Shown: positions 1 through 7,729 of the stretch, piece by piece | How positions within the stretch are numbered: position 1 is the first letter of the stretch | Layout: every line of letters begins with the position of its first letter | Source: an uncultured Porphyromonas sp. | GTDB lineage: Bacteria; Bacteroidota; Bacteroidia; Bacteroidales; Porphyromonadaceae | Length of the DNA: 8,123 nucleotides | Assembly (NCBI GenBank): GCA_943912835.1 | Contig: CALTVJ010000066.1 | Span: 1 to 8,123, forward strand | Direction of reading: 5' to 3' | Notes under the pieces: model-generated | Database searches by the model: none | Told to the model about the DNA's origin: nothing | The model's input: the letters and a program-made list of their open reading frames with translations, nothing else | Made by a program: the position numbers and the translations under genes

Positions 1-35
1 CGGGGGATTTATTAATCTGTTATTAGGACAAGCGT

Positions 36-68
36 CAAAAGAGAAAGGAGACCATAAACTGATCTCCT
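36..68 (-). terminator. Intrinsic terminator of the five-gene operon
   Basis: Read on the minus strand, an 8-bp stem (bases 61-68 pairing with 46-53, one G-T wobble) encloses a 7-base loop. A pyrimidine tail rich in T (45 down to 36, TTCTCTTTTG) follows at once. It lies 25 bases past the stop codon of the DUF2520 gene. Stem, loop size and U-rich tail fit a Rho-independent terminator. No gene is visible in bases 1-35. Confidence 0.82.
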
Positions 69-92
69 CTATTAAGTAGGTTCTATTACTTG

Positions 93-839
93 CTACTCTA
101 TCCTATCAGATAAAATAGCCGAAGCCAACATCTTATAGATATCTCTCAACTGCCCCTCTGGCAGCAGAGATAAGTGTCGCTCAATAGTAGACAGATCACC
201 TCGCCGAGCAGGCCCCGTCTGTGCTTCTTTTGCTGGGATACTCTCCAACTTACGGAAAGTTTCACGAAGCAAAGGCAGAAGGACTTTAGGCTCAAAACCT
301 TCGCTCTGTAGATAACCCTCTGCCAAACTAATCAAATAATTACTATAGTTACAGGCTAAGACAGCAGCAAGGTGCAACTTCGTTCGCCCTACACTATCGG
401 CATAATAACTGAGTGGGGAGAGGGCTTCGGCTAAAGACTGTGCCTCCTTATCCCCCTCATAATAGATTGGGACTTCATGCCAAGAGATACTTTGTCCCTT
501 ACTAAAAGTCTGCAAGGGATAAAGGACACCACAATCCTCGTGAAATCGAGCCATATCCTCCAAAGCAACACTACCTGCCGTATGTAGCCAAACACCCTTT
601 GTTTCGGGCATATTACGCCAAACATCGGGGAGGGCACTATCCTTAATTGCAAAGATATATAAGTCTGCTTGCCTTGGAATGTCCTCAAGTTTCATACCCA
701 GGCTACGGATATAATGATAAACGAGGCGATAGCCCTCTGTCTGACGTATAGCCTTAACTAGATGACTAGCGACATTGCCTGCTCCAAGCAGTACAACGGT
801 CTTCGCCTTGAGGTTGTGTATCTCGGGACGTAGCGTCAT
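93..839 (-). CDS. Rossmann-fold / DUF2520 domain protein (putative NAD(P)-binding oxidoreductase)
   Basis: 248 residues with an ATG start and TAG stop, probably cytoplasmic. An N-terminal Rossmann domain has the dinucleotide-binding glycine motif VLLGAGNVASHL at residues 16-27, followed by HTAGS at 86-90 and GVLYPLQTFSKG at 104-115. The helical C-terminal half shows DUF2520 features: a conserved helix around LACNYSNYL (161-169) and the TGPARRGD signature at 208-215. The overall plan resembles ketopantoate reductase and pyrroline-5-carboxylate reductase-like proteins, but the substrate is unknown. Calling it an oxidoreductase rests on the fold only. It is the last gene of the operon, starting 16 bases after the nitroreductase stop, with a terminator downstream. 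From memory, relatives in Bacteroidota often sit beside kdsC- and maf-like genes, but the terminator here closes the operon first. Confidence 0.9.
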   Translation of the reverse strand: MTLRPEIHNLKAKTVVLLGAGNVASHLVKAIRQTEGYRLVYHYIRSLGMKLEDIPRQADLYIFAIKDSALPDVWRNMPETKGVWLHTAGSVALEDMARFHEDCGVLYPLQTFSKGQSISWHEVPIYYEGDKEAQSLAEALSPLSYYADSVGRTKLHLAAVLACNYSNYLISLAEGYLQSEGFEPKVLLPLLRETFRKLESIPAKEAQTGPARRGDLSTIERHLSLLPEGQLRDIYKMLASAILSDRIE

Positions 840-855
840 GCGTTGTTATCTAGTT

Positions 856-1416
856 CTATTCGTTAGGAATCTCTGGTGTCTGGTATTTGCCGATATGAAG
901 TTTCTCCCATTTGAGACTCTCTACCGGACGCTCGGGAGCCTCTCCATTGACATACCCGAAGCCAAGCACACACAAGACTTCAAGTTGATAAGGAATACCC
1001 AATAAATTGCGCACATATTCATCAGAGTCTTGACCATTACCTGTAAACTGACCATGCACATCGCTCCAACACGAACCAATACCAAGTTCCCAAGCCTGCA
1101 ACTGCATATATCCTGCTGCCAGAGAAGCATCGGCAATCCAATGCTCACACTCCATAGGGCTACCAAGTACCACCACAGCAAAAGGAACATCTTTGAGGAA
1201 AGCGCAACCACGCTCTCTCATATAGCTGAGAGCCTCTAATGTCTCTTTATCTTCGATGAGAATGAATTGGCTAGTATGCCTGTTCTTTGACGATGGAGCA
1301 CGTAAGCCTGCCTCCATAATAATCTGTACATTCTCAGGGCTTAATGGTTTATCCGGATGATAAATACGTATGCTACGACGTGTACGAATAGCATCTAATA
1401 GTTTAGGTGTTGTCAT
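856..1416 (-). CDS. Nitroreductase-family FMN-dependent oxidoreductase
   Basis: 186 residues, ATG start, no signal peptide, so cytoplasmic. Nitroreductase-fold motifs are in the expected order: RTRRSIR at 11-17 (FMN phosphate contacts in this family), RAPSSKN at 39-45, a long helix from WIADASLAAGYMQLQAW (93-109) to LGIGSCW (111-117), and the closing LGFGYVNGE at 151-159 before a basic, aromatic C-terminal tail. Family members use NAD(P)H and FMN to reduce nitro compounds, quinones, flavins or enones; the physiological substrate cannot be read from sequence. At 186 residues it is one of the short single-domain members. It starts 23 bases after the Crp/Fnr regulator stop and is surely cotranscribed with it. 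A regulator-reductase pairing hints at a redox or nitrosative stress role, which is inference. Confidence 0.92.
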   Translation of the reverse strand: MTTPKLLDAIRTRRSIRIYHPDKPLSPENVQIIMEAGLRAPSSKNRHTSQFILIEDKETLEALSYMRERGCAFLKDVPFAVVVLGSPMECEHWIADASLAAGYMQLQAWELGIGSCWSDVHGQFTGNGQDSDEYVRNLLGIPYQLEVLCVLGFGYVNGEAPERPVESLKWEKLHIGKYQTPEIPNE

Positions 1417-1439
1417 ATCTAGTTTGGTTTTGAATAAGT

Positions 1440-2072
1440 TTAATTGTTTGTTGCCGTATGTTTTAGTCGATAGTTCTGCCGCTCTTTAACGAGTAACCCT
1501 TCTTCAACAAGCTCTGCAAGTAAGCGAGCCAAAGCAGGACGAGTTACACCTAGAAGGAGTGCTAACTCTTCTTGCTTGCCTACAGTATGATGTAAATGAA
1601 GATAACCTATTAAACGTTCTCTCAAACTCTGCAAACTAAGCGCATTCACCTTTTGGCTAAGAAAACTACAGCGATCTGAGATAATACCTAGGAAGCCTTT
1701 CATCACACTCGTATGTCGACTCATATAACCGAGAAAGAACTCTTTGTCTAAGTGCCATATCGTGCAGTTTTCGACAGCTTCAATAGTTACGGGAAAATTA
1801 TTTTCTGTGCTATAAACAAAGGCGGAAGCCAAGAGATCTGGTGCCGTGATATTATCGATAGTCAGGCGTTTGCCCTCACTACTGGTCATCTGAGCTTTGA
1901 CAGCACCCGAGATAATAACGAGTAAACTCTTGACCCTCTGACCCTGCAAGGCGATAATATCTCCGATTTCGTATGTACGAGTGTGACTCGGAGCCTTATC
2001 AATGAGTTCTTGCAGCGCATCGTCCGTCGCTCCTGCAAAGAGGCTCAACTGGCGCAGTATCCCTTTTTCCAT
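1440..2072 (-). CDS. Crp/Fnr-family transcriptional regulator without canonical cAMP-binding residues
   Basis: 210 residues, ATG start. Residues about 5-115 form a cyclic-nucleotide-binding-like jelly roll, with GDIIALQGQ at 37-45 and LLVIISGAVK at 50-59. A long dimerisation helix follows (about 116-145). The C-terminal winged helix-turn-helix has QEELALLLGVTRPALARLL at 167-185 and a wing ending near residue 205. In CRP the phosphate cassette carries a Gly-Glu and an Arg. The matching stretch here, PDLLASAF (78-85) to NNFPVTIEA (91-99), has neither, so cAMP is unlikely to be the ligand. Regulators with an FPV motif in this place include the HcpR type, which responds to nitric oxide through haem, but I cannot assign this protein to that group. 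There is no N-terminal Cys cluster for an Fnr iron-sulphur centre; the only cysteines are C103 and C135. It lies 13 bases downstream of the glycosyltransferase gene. Its targets are unknown and may include its own operon. Confidence 0.9.
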   Translation of the reverse strand: MEKGILRQLSLFAGATDDALQELIDKAPSHTRTYEIGDIIALQGQRVKSLLVIISGAVKAQMTSSEGKRLTIDNITAPDLLASAFVYSTENNFPVTIEAVENCTIWHLDKEFFLGYMSRHTSVMKGFLGIISDRCSFLSQKVNALSLQSLRERLIGYLHLHHTVGKQEELALLLGVTRPALARLLAELVEEGLLVKERQNYRLKHTATNN

Positions 2073-2085
2073 AGCTTCTTATTAT

Positions 2086-3225
2086 TTAAGTCTTGACAAG
2101 TAACCGATCTAAGAGCTTGATCCAAGAATCCATAACCTCATCAATCCGATAGCGTTGAGATGAAATGTAAGCTCCATCAGACAAATTGGATAAGAGTTCT
2201 TTGTTATCTATTATTTGGAGAACTTTCTCGGCGAATGCTTCTTCGTTCCCCTCGGGAATGAGGTAGCCATCAATGCTATCATGAACGATCTCTTTGGGCC
2301 CAGAGGGACAAGCATAAGCCACGATGGGAAGCCCATGCATCTGTGCCTCTATGAGTGTCATCGGCAAACCTTCAAAGTGCGAAGTCATCAGACAAACGGA
2401 GCTATCCATATAGGCTTTATCAAGCGTATTGCTTGCCCCTGGCAACTTCACCACATTTTGCAATCCAAGGGCTTCGACCTGCGCTTCCAACTGTCTTCGT
2501 AGAGGTCCCTCTCCATAGATTGTCAAATGCCAATCGGGCTGTTGCTCATGAACCTTAGCCCACACCCGAATAAGGCTCTCAAAGTTTTTGACATACTCCA
2601 AACGGCCAATGGCGATAGCCTGTTTATGTTGCAATGAAGATTTTCCCTCTACGGCAAGCACGCAGGCATTAGGGATAACATGTATATTCTTTTGATTTCT
2701 AAAAAGAGGACGCTCTACCTCGGTCAGTATGACAAAAGCATCGTACTTACGTGCCAAACGCTCGTCCAGATACGAGCGCAAGCGACCATACAGACGCATC
2801 AACTTAGCACTAGGTGGATACATATATTCTCTTGCGAAACGAGAGGTGTGCATCTCTAGTACCTTTTTACTGCCATCTCGGAGCTTCGGCAAGATCGGAG
2901 CATCTTGGAAGAAAGTCGAAATCGTGATATCCGCTTTGATCTCTCGGAGCAAAGCCTCAAGCTTATTTTGGTGCTTCGGACGTTTATCTATAAGCGCCTT
3001 GATACGCCCCCAACGCCCCAAATTATTATCTAGTTCATAATTTAGTCCCAAATCGTGCAGTTGCACTCGCTCGTCCAGAGGAAAGGCTATAGGCCCATTC
3101 CTCTGGTCGGTTGTAACAATGTGCACCTCATATCCAGCAGAGACGAGATAGTTGGCTTTGGTCGTAATAACACGCTCAATACCTCCCTTGCGATGGAGAG
3201 CTTGCAGGCAATATACAATTCTCAT
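2086..3225 (-). CDS. GT-B glycosyltransferase, GT4 family
   Basis: 379 residues, ATG start, cytosolic or inner-membrane associated (no signal peptide or transmembrane helix). The N-terminal acceptor domain opens with the glycine loop KGGIERV (13-19). The C-terminal nucleotide-sugar domain starts near AIGRLEYVKNF (205-215) and continues with IYGEGPLRRQLE (236-247) and the EX7E motif EGLPMTLIE, with E285 and E293 the donor-site glutamates of the family. SGPKEI and DGYLIPEGN follow. Length is typical. Enzymes of this class retain anomeric configuration and build LPS, capsule, O-antigen or protein glycans; donor and acceptor cannot be read here. The start lies 3 bases after the mannosidase stop codon, so translation is probably coupled. 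A GT4 gene alone, without other polysaccharide-assembly genes, is a little unusual. Confidence 0.93.
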   Translation of the reverse strand: MRIVYCLQALHRKGGIERVITTKANYLVSAGYEVHIVTTDQRNGPIAFPLDERVQLHDLGLNYELDNNLGRWGRIKALIDKRPKHQNKLEALLREIKADITISTFFQDAPILPKLRDGSKKVLEMHTSRFAREYMYPPSAKLMRLYGRLRSYLDERLARKYDAFVILTEVERPLFRNQKNIHVIPNACVLAVEGKSSLQHKQAIAIGRLEYVKNFESLIRVWAKVHEQQPDWHLTIYGEGPLRRQLEAQVEALGLQNVVKLPGASNTLDKAYMDSSVCLMTSHFEGLPMTLIEAQMHGLPIVAYACPSGPKEIVHDSIDGYLIPEGNEEAFAEKVLQIIDNKELLSNLSDGAYISSQRYRIDEVMDSWIKLLDRLLVKT

Positions 3226-3228
3226 GTT

Positions 3229-5481
3229 TTACATCATTTCGATCACCAATTCAGCCCCTGCCTTAATATCCTGATGGCGGAATGTAAGGCTCTTCAACTC
3301 CTTACCATTGAGACGAACAGACTTCACACGTTTGTTTTGACGGCTGTTATTCTTGACCTTGATAGTGAACTCGCCCCCCTTAACCTTGATGCGTGCGGTA
3401 TCTACAATCGGACGACCAATATGATACTCATCGCTACCAGGGCAAACGGGATAGAAGCCCATCGCACTCATCACATACCAAGCAGACATCTGCCCGCAGT
3501 CTTCGTTGCCGATGATCCCCTCGGGTGTAGGCTGATAGAAGCCGTACATAATGCTATCCAGCATAGCTTGCCCCTTATGTGGACTCTTGGTATAATTGTA
3601 GAGATAGGCGATATGGTGGCTAGGTTCGTTACCATGGGCATACTGACCAATGAGCCCCGTTATATCTGCCGACTGCTCCTCGCCATCAATACGTGAAGAC
3701 GTTGTAAAGAGGGTATCGAGATTCGCTTCCAAAACATCTTGACCACCCATGGTCTTGATGAAACCCTCCATATCGTGGGGAGCATAAAAACTCCACTGGT
3801 AGGCATTACCCTCTGTATAGTCGCTCTTCTCGTGGGCTGAGAAGCGAGGATTGAAAGGCGTACGGAATGAACCATCTGCCATAATCGGACGCATCAGGCG
3901 ATACTCCTTATCCCAATACTTTTGATAGTATTTGCCACGCTCGTCATAAGCCTTAGCAATGCTATCTAGGCCTGCCGCCTCGGCAATACGAGCGATACAC
4001 CAATCGTTGTAAGCCATCTCGACAGCCCAAGAGACACTCTCACGAACGCTATCTGCTGGGACAAAGCCGAGCGTCTCCTTGAAGTGTGGGTGGCGTGTAA
4101 TGAGGTCAAGCTCTCTCGTACCTGCGAACTTTTTCGCCAAATCCTCACGATATACCGAGGTCTCAACACCTGCTCTAGCCCAGAGTTTTAGGCCTTCGTC
4201 CTTTGCTAACCCCTTAGCCACAAGGTCTGCAAGGACACTTACCGAGTGGTACGCAGGCATACAACCTGTGTAGTTGGCTGCCAGTGGCCAACGTGGCAAT
4301 ATCGTACCCTCTTGATAATCTCCGACCAAACTACGTCCATAACGAAGTGCCTTATCAGGGTCTATAATTGTGAGCAGTGGATGCAGAGTGCGATAGGTAT
4401 CCCAGAGCGAGAAAACTGTATAATGTCCATTGCTCGGGTCGCTATTGCGGTGCACGGCTTTGTCCATACCACGGAATGAGCCATCTACATCTTGATAATT
4501 ATAAGGTGCAATGTGGGCATGATACATAGCGGTATAGAAGTTGCGAAGCACGGTCGTGTCTTTCGTCTCAATATCAATTTTGCTGAGCGTCTCGTGCCAG
4601 ACATCTCGGCTCTCACGATGCACTCGGTCAAAATCCCAATGACTCAGCTCTGCCTGCATATTCTTCTCGGCATTCTCGGGGCTAACGTGCGACAAGCCGA
4701 CTTTGACTTGCGTGTAAGGCTCACCGTATTCGGGGAGGTAGATATGTAGTTTGAGGTCTGTTGTATCACTCAGAGTATAAGGATACTCTATCTTAATGCG
4801 TTCGCCCTTGTTGTAGAGCGTCATGCTATTGGCTGGGTGCTGCAAGCGAATGCAGTAACTCATCTGATGATGCTCTGCCCAACCCTTAGTATAATAGGTA
4901 CCTCGTATTGTTGAGTCATTAAGTATTTCGAGATCGTTGCGCACAACCTTATGTCCCCAGTTGGCTTGTAAGACGTGTACTAGGTCAAGGAGTAATTTGG
5001 CATCACGCTTATCTGCATACTTCAAACGCATAAGCCCTACACGCTCCGTAGAGGTCAGCTCCACCTGCGTATCAAAATTAGCAAGGCGCACAGCATAATA
5101 ACCAGGGCTTGCCACTTCGCTCACCTTATCCATACGGGCAACAGGCTTCAAGCTATCCACACCCGAGTAAGGGAGCAAAGCCACATCACCAAGGTCACCA
5201 ATACCCGTACCGCTGAGGTGTGTTAGGCTGAAAGCATAAATTAGGCTATCGCTATAATGGTATCCACTACTCGCCTCCCAGCCGAATAGGTGGGTATCTG
5301 GCGAAAACTGCACCATCGCATTCGGGCGTGTTGCCCCTGGGAACGTGTGTCCATGTGCGCCCGTCCCTACAAAGGGGTCTACGAAGCCGAGTATATCACG
5401 CTCTTGCCCCTTGTTTGGGCTACAAGCGAAGAAGGAAAAAGCAAGCAAAGCGCCTGCTAAGTGTTTATACATATTTATCAT
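3229..5481 (-). CDS. GH92 family alpha-mannosidase, lipoprotein
   Basis: 750 residues from the ATG at 5481; a second ATG at 5472 (residue 4) also gives a good signal peptide. The hydrophobic leader ends in FFAC, so C20 is the likely lipidation site. GH92 hallmarks follow: DPFVGTGAHGHTFPGA (35-50), SGYHYSD, LTHLSGTGIGDLGD, EGNAYQW with E557 aligning with the family's general acid, GNEPSHH (617-623), and GNEDCGQMSAWYV (658-670) with D661 in the position of a catalytic-base aspartate. Family members are calcium-dependent exo-mannosidases that trim alpha-linked mannose, usually alpha-1,2, from N-glycans or yeast mannan, acting in the periplasm or on the surface. Linkage preference is not readable from sequence. 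Length is normal and no expected motif is missing. There is no clear acidic surface-export signal after C20, so a periplasmic site is more likely. It is the first gene of the operon, under the promoter at 5512-5519. There is no susC/susD pair nearby. Confidence 0.95.
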   Translation of the reverse strand: MINMYKHLAGALLAFSFFACSPNKGQERDILGFVDPFVGTGAHGHTFPGATRPNAMVQFSPDTHLFGWEASSGYHYSDSLIYAFSLTHLSGTGIGDLGDVALLPYSGVDSLKPVARMDKVSEVASPGYYAVRLANFDTQVELTSTERVGLMRLKYADKRDAKLLLDLVHVLQANWGHKVVRNDLEILNDSTIRGTYYTKGWAEHHQMSYCIRLQHPANSMTLYNKGERIKIEYPYTLSDTTDLKLHIYLPEYGEPYTQVKVGLSHVSPENAEKNMQAELSHWDFDRVHRESRDVWHETLSKIDIETKDTTVLRNFYTAMYHAHIAPYNYQDVDGSFRGMDKAVHRNSDPSNGHYTVFSLWDTYRTLHPLLTIIDPDKALRYGRSLVGDYQEGTILPRWPLAANYTGCMPAYHSVSVLADLVAKGLAKDEGLKLWARAGVETSVYREDLAKKFAGTRELDLITRHPHFKETLGFVPADSVRESVSWAVEMAYNDWCIARIAEAAGLDSIAKAYDERGKYYQKYWDKEYRLMRPIMADGSFRTPFNPRFSAHEKSDYTEGNAYQWSFYAPHDMEGFIKTMGGQDVLEANLDTLFTTSSRIDGEEQSADITGLIGQYAHGNEPSHHIAYLYNYTKSPHKGQAMLDSIMYGFYQPTPEGIIGNEDCGQMSAWYVMSAMGFYPVCPGSDEYHIGRPIVDTARIKVKGGEFTIKVKNNSRQNKRVKSVRLNGKELKSLTFRHQDIKAGAELVIEMM

Positions 5482-5511
5482 ATTTCTGTCTTATCTATTA
5501 CAATACCTATA

Positions 5512-5519
5512 CAAATATA
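5512..5519 (-). promoter_or_regulatory. Bacteroidota-type -7 element for the five-gene operon
   Basis: On the minus strand these bases read TATATTTG, a perfect match to the TAnnTTTG consensus of the Bacteroidota primary sigma factor. Transcription would start around 5505, giving a leader of about 24 bases to the ATG at 5481. A convincing TTTG at -33 is absent. A small inverted repeat TATT-AC-AATA at 5496-5505 overlaps the predicted start and could be an operator, but is weak. No strong Shine-Dalgarno is present, which is normal for the phylum. Confidence 0.65.
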
Positions 5520-5531
5520 AGCTATTTAGAG

Positions 5532-5559
5532 CCTTTGGATAACACGATACGCGCTTCGT
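5532..5559 (-). repeat. Intergenic repeat module, copy A
   Basis: Read on the minus strand from ACGAAGCG, this 28-base stretch matches 8073-8100 at 21 of 28 positions without gaps. It occupies roughly -20 to -50 relative to the operon's predicted start, so it overlaps any -33 element. A second shared word, TTCTATTGAG on the minus strand, is at 5575-5584 and again at 7992-8001. Both words lie only in the two long intergenic gaps. With so short and imperfect a match, chance or ordinary regulatory similarity cannot be excluded. Confidence 0.35.
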
Positions 5560-5639
5560 CGTTGGGATTAGTCTCTCAATAGAAAGAAATTCCCAGCGGC
5601 GTCAGGCTAGGTACTGTCATAAGAGTTCGACAACACAAG

Positions 5640-5678
5640 CCGAGTGCAGAGGCAAGTAAACTCAGACTCTGCTCTCGG
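5640..5678 (-). terminator. Hairpin, probable terminator after the composite lipoprotein gene
   Basis: Bases 5640-5651 and 5667-5678 are inverted repeats pairing at 11 of 12 positions (one T-T mismatch at 5645/5673) around a 15-base loop. The hairpin begins 34 bases after the lipoprotein stop codon. The minus-strand tail (CTTGTGTTGTCG) is only moderately T-rich, while the plus-strand tail (TTTATATTATC) is better, so it may work in both directions. A second small hairpin, GCGCA/TGCGC, lies at 5717-5731 inside the last codons of the gene and may add to termination. Confidence 0.55.
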
Positions 5679-5712
5679 TTTATATTATCTTCAAGCGGTT
5701 TCCTGAGAATCT

Positions 5713-7719
5713 TTAGCGCAGTTCTTTGCGCAGGTTACTTATTACTCTGAGGTCAGTCTTTATTAGCTTGCCTCTTAGATAAACCTTTTTGATGTTTACT
5801 TCATACCTATCATAATCATCAAACGAACTTGCAACATAGATAGTAGAGGTTTCGTCATATAGATGAAGTTCCTCAATTTCTCCGTTAAAGTTAAATGTCA
5901 ATTGAGACCCATCTGTCAGATACACTTTGTTCAATCTTGAAGCCTCGTTGATTGGTAGTTGCGAGCCGTTTCGTAAGATGATATTGAAGTCGCTAACCCG
6001 TGCAATGTTCGATATTCTAAGGTCTCTTATTCCAGAGGCATCTAGACTCACATGTTGAGTCGGCTTAGGGTAATCTAAGACTAGATTTTTTACATTTCCC
6101 TCTATTTTTATCTTAGTATCATCGCCTACATCAATACGCGCATCCTTTTTGCTTCCATTGAATGTTACGCCATTTTTTAGAACCAACTCTGCCGATTTCT
6201 CTAAGGCTATAACTGGGAGGTAAGGGAAATTAACATGATCAAGGACGAGTTTAGCGTCTTTTACGACTATTCCTCCCCCTTCGACATCTACGGCTTGACC
6301 ATTACCAATATCTAGGAAAGCATCTGCTACACTTCTAGATTTGCTCAATTTCAGAGTGGTATTGGTAATTTTGGTGTTTTCCTTTATTGCCACTGTTGTC
6401 CCGACAACTTCCAATTCTCTGCCCTCTCCATTGATAAAGCCTGCAACCTCAATGCTACCACTCTTATCCTGCTTCTCAATGGCATTGTAAGTGTATTTAT
6501 CGGCTAAGCGAATCCCATCGGGATTATTTTTTAGTCTTGACACATCGTCCGATGCATTAAGAATCGTTTTCGCTTCTGCCCTAACCTCATCATCTGCACT
6601 AGGGCTAGGTGGTGTAGTCGCTACGCTAGAGTTATCAGGAGTCGTGCTAGACTTAGGGGCTCTTAGCTTCACTTCAATCGGCGTAGCTCCTATCTGAAAG
6701 TGATGTCCCGATCGCCAAGCCTCTACCTCAAGCTCCTCACTTGGGTTTGTGTCGCTGACAATTTTTAGGCTAATCTCCGTCTTAACGTCTGCCCCTGCAT
6801 CAAGACTAACGGGCATCGCCCAAAAGTAACACCACTCACTTTGGGCTTCTGGTTCAAGCCTTATCTTTTTGGGTAGGTTTAGGTCAAAGGATTCCTCGGA
6901 TATAGTGTTTGCGCCGTTTAATCTCTCGCCTGCTAGCAAAGGGGATCTATTGGTAGACGCATTCGCCTCCGACTGCCTCAACTTGGTGAAATCATAGACC
7001 CACTCTCGGACAAAAGCTGTGGTCTTAATCTTAATTCCTTTGATAGTTTGTGCTTGGCTCTGCTCATTTTTTATACGCAAGCGTATTAGCGCCGCACTGG
7101 GTTTGAAGATCAAATCAATATGATTATTCTCATCAGTCTCAAGCTGTACAGTCTGCCACGACGAGACATAGGGGAGCGTAGATTTGACAATGGACTGCCC
7201 AGCTTCTTGCTCTATGGCAAAAAGTTCCGAGCGAGTTGGTATCGCTTGCACTAGATGTTTTTTGTTTTCGTCAGACTCAACCTGTGCAAATGGGAGTACT
7301 GGTGTCAGGCTCTTATCTTCCCCAGCCTCTCCGAGCACGATAGCGGCTACCTCAATACTTTGCACGCCTTGAGGGAGCTTTATATCCTCTACATAAGTAG
7401 CTCTAAGACGGCCTGTTTCTTTGTGGAAGCGAACCGTTTTGTACTCCACCTGCTTACCTATACGTATGGCTAAGCGCACCAACAAATCCTTCTCCCTCAA
7501 AAAAGGGGTTAATACCTTACCTGTTGCATTCTCCACAACTTGCGCTGTTCTGAATGTATTCTCTGGCTCAGCCGAGATATTTAGACGAAACATTTGAGCC
7601 GTTTTGACTCGCTCTATCTCTGGGTTCGTTAGGGGTCTCTCAGTATCGTTCTTGGGTTGATCTTGCTGACAAGACGATAAACACATGAGAGCTATTAAGG
7701 GAATATATTTACACTTCAT
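5713..7719 (-). CDS. Composite surface lipoprotein: fimbrillin-like N-terminus with C-terminal beta-solenoid-like region
   Basis: 668 residues from the ATG at 7719. This start places a proper lipoprotein signal at the N-terminus: a hydrophobic core then LSSC, with C17 the lipidation site. The frame can be extended upstream to 7788, but the extra residues overlap the preceding gene and would bury the signal. Residues about 40-353 are predicted to be beta-rich and resemble Bacteroidota fimbrillin-like sandwiches, notably the WCYFWAMPV strand at 296-304. Residues 355-378 form a Ser/Thr/Pro/Asp linker. Residues about 385-668 show short hydrophobic strands separated by Asp/Asn/Gly turns (such as LVLDHVNF, LVLKNGVTF, LVLDY), suggesting a parallel beta-helix. 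QQD after the Cys may be an export signal to the outer surface. No catalytic motif is recognised. A role in adhesion or fimbria-like structures is inference. Confidence 0.85.
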   Translation of the reverse strand: MKCKYIPLIALMCLSSCQQDQPKNDTERPLTNPEIERVKTAQMFRLNISAEPENTFRTAQVVENATGKVLTPFLREKDLLVRLAIRIGKQVEYKTVRFHKETGRLRATYVEDIKLPQGVQSIEVAAIVLGEAGEDKSLTPVLPFAQVESDENKKHLVQAIPTRSELFAIEQEAGQSIVKSTLPYVSSWQTVQLETDENNHIDLIFKPSAALIRLRIKNEQSQAQTIKGIKIKTTAFVREWVYDFTKLRQSEANASTNRSPLLAGERLNGANTISEESFDLNLPKKIRLEPEAQSEWCYFWAMPVSLDAGADVKTEISLKIVSDTNPSEELEVEAWRSGHHFQIGATPIEVKLRAPKSSTTPDNSSVATTPPSPSADDEVRAEAKTILNASDDVSRLKNNPDGIRLADKYTYNAIEKQDKSGSIEVAGFINGEGRELEVVGTTVAIKENTKITNTTLKLSKSRSVADAFLDIGNGQAVDVEGGGIVVKDAKLVLDHVNFPYLPVIALEKSAELVLKNGVTFNGSKKDARIDVGDDTKIKIEGNVKNLVLDYPKPTQHVSLDASGIRDLRISNIARVSDFNIILRNGSQLPINEASRLNKVYLTDGSQLTFNFNGEIEELHLYDETSTIYVASSFDDYDRYEVNIKKVYLRGKLIKTDLRVISNLRKELR

Positions 7720-7729
7720 GTTAGTAAGC

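Noticed and set aside
431..688. Second minus-strand frame inside the DUF2520 gene
   Set aside because: Out of frame with a gene whose motifs run across the whole interval, and no domain or plausible start context of its own.
3055..3696. Plus-strand open frame of 213 codons
   Set aside because: It lies opposite the 5' end of the GT4 gene and the 3' end of the GH92 gene, both with strong family motifs; its translation has no recognisable domain, so it is a shadow of real coding sequence.
3229..5481. Polysaccharide utilisation locus
   Set aside because: GH92 enzymes often sit in such loci, but there is no SusC/SusD pair, no other glycosidase, and no hybrid two-component or anti-sigma regulator in the window.
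5482..5712. Possible small gene between the lipoprotein and the mannosidase
   Set aside because: No frame with a credible start survives; the interval is explained by a terminator hairpin, a promoter and the repeat module.
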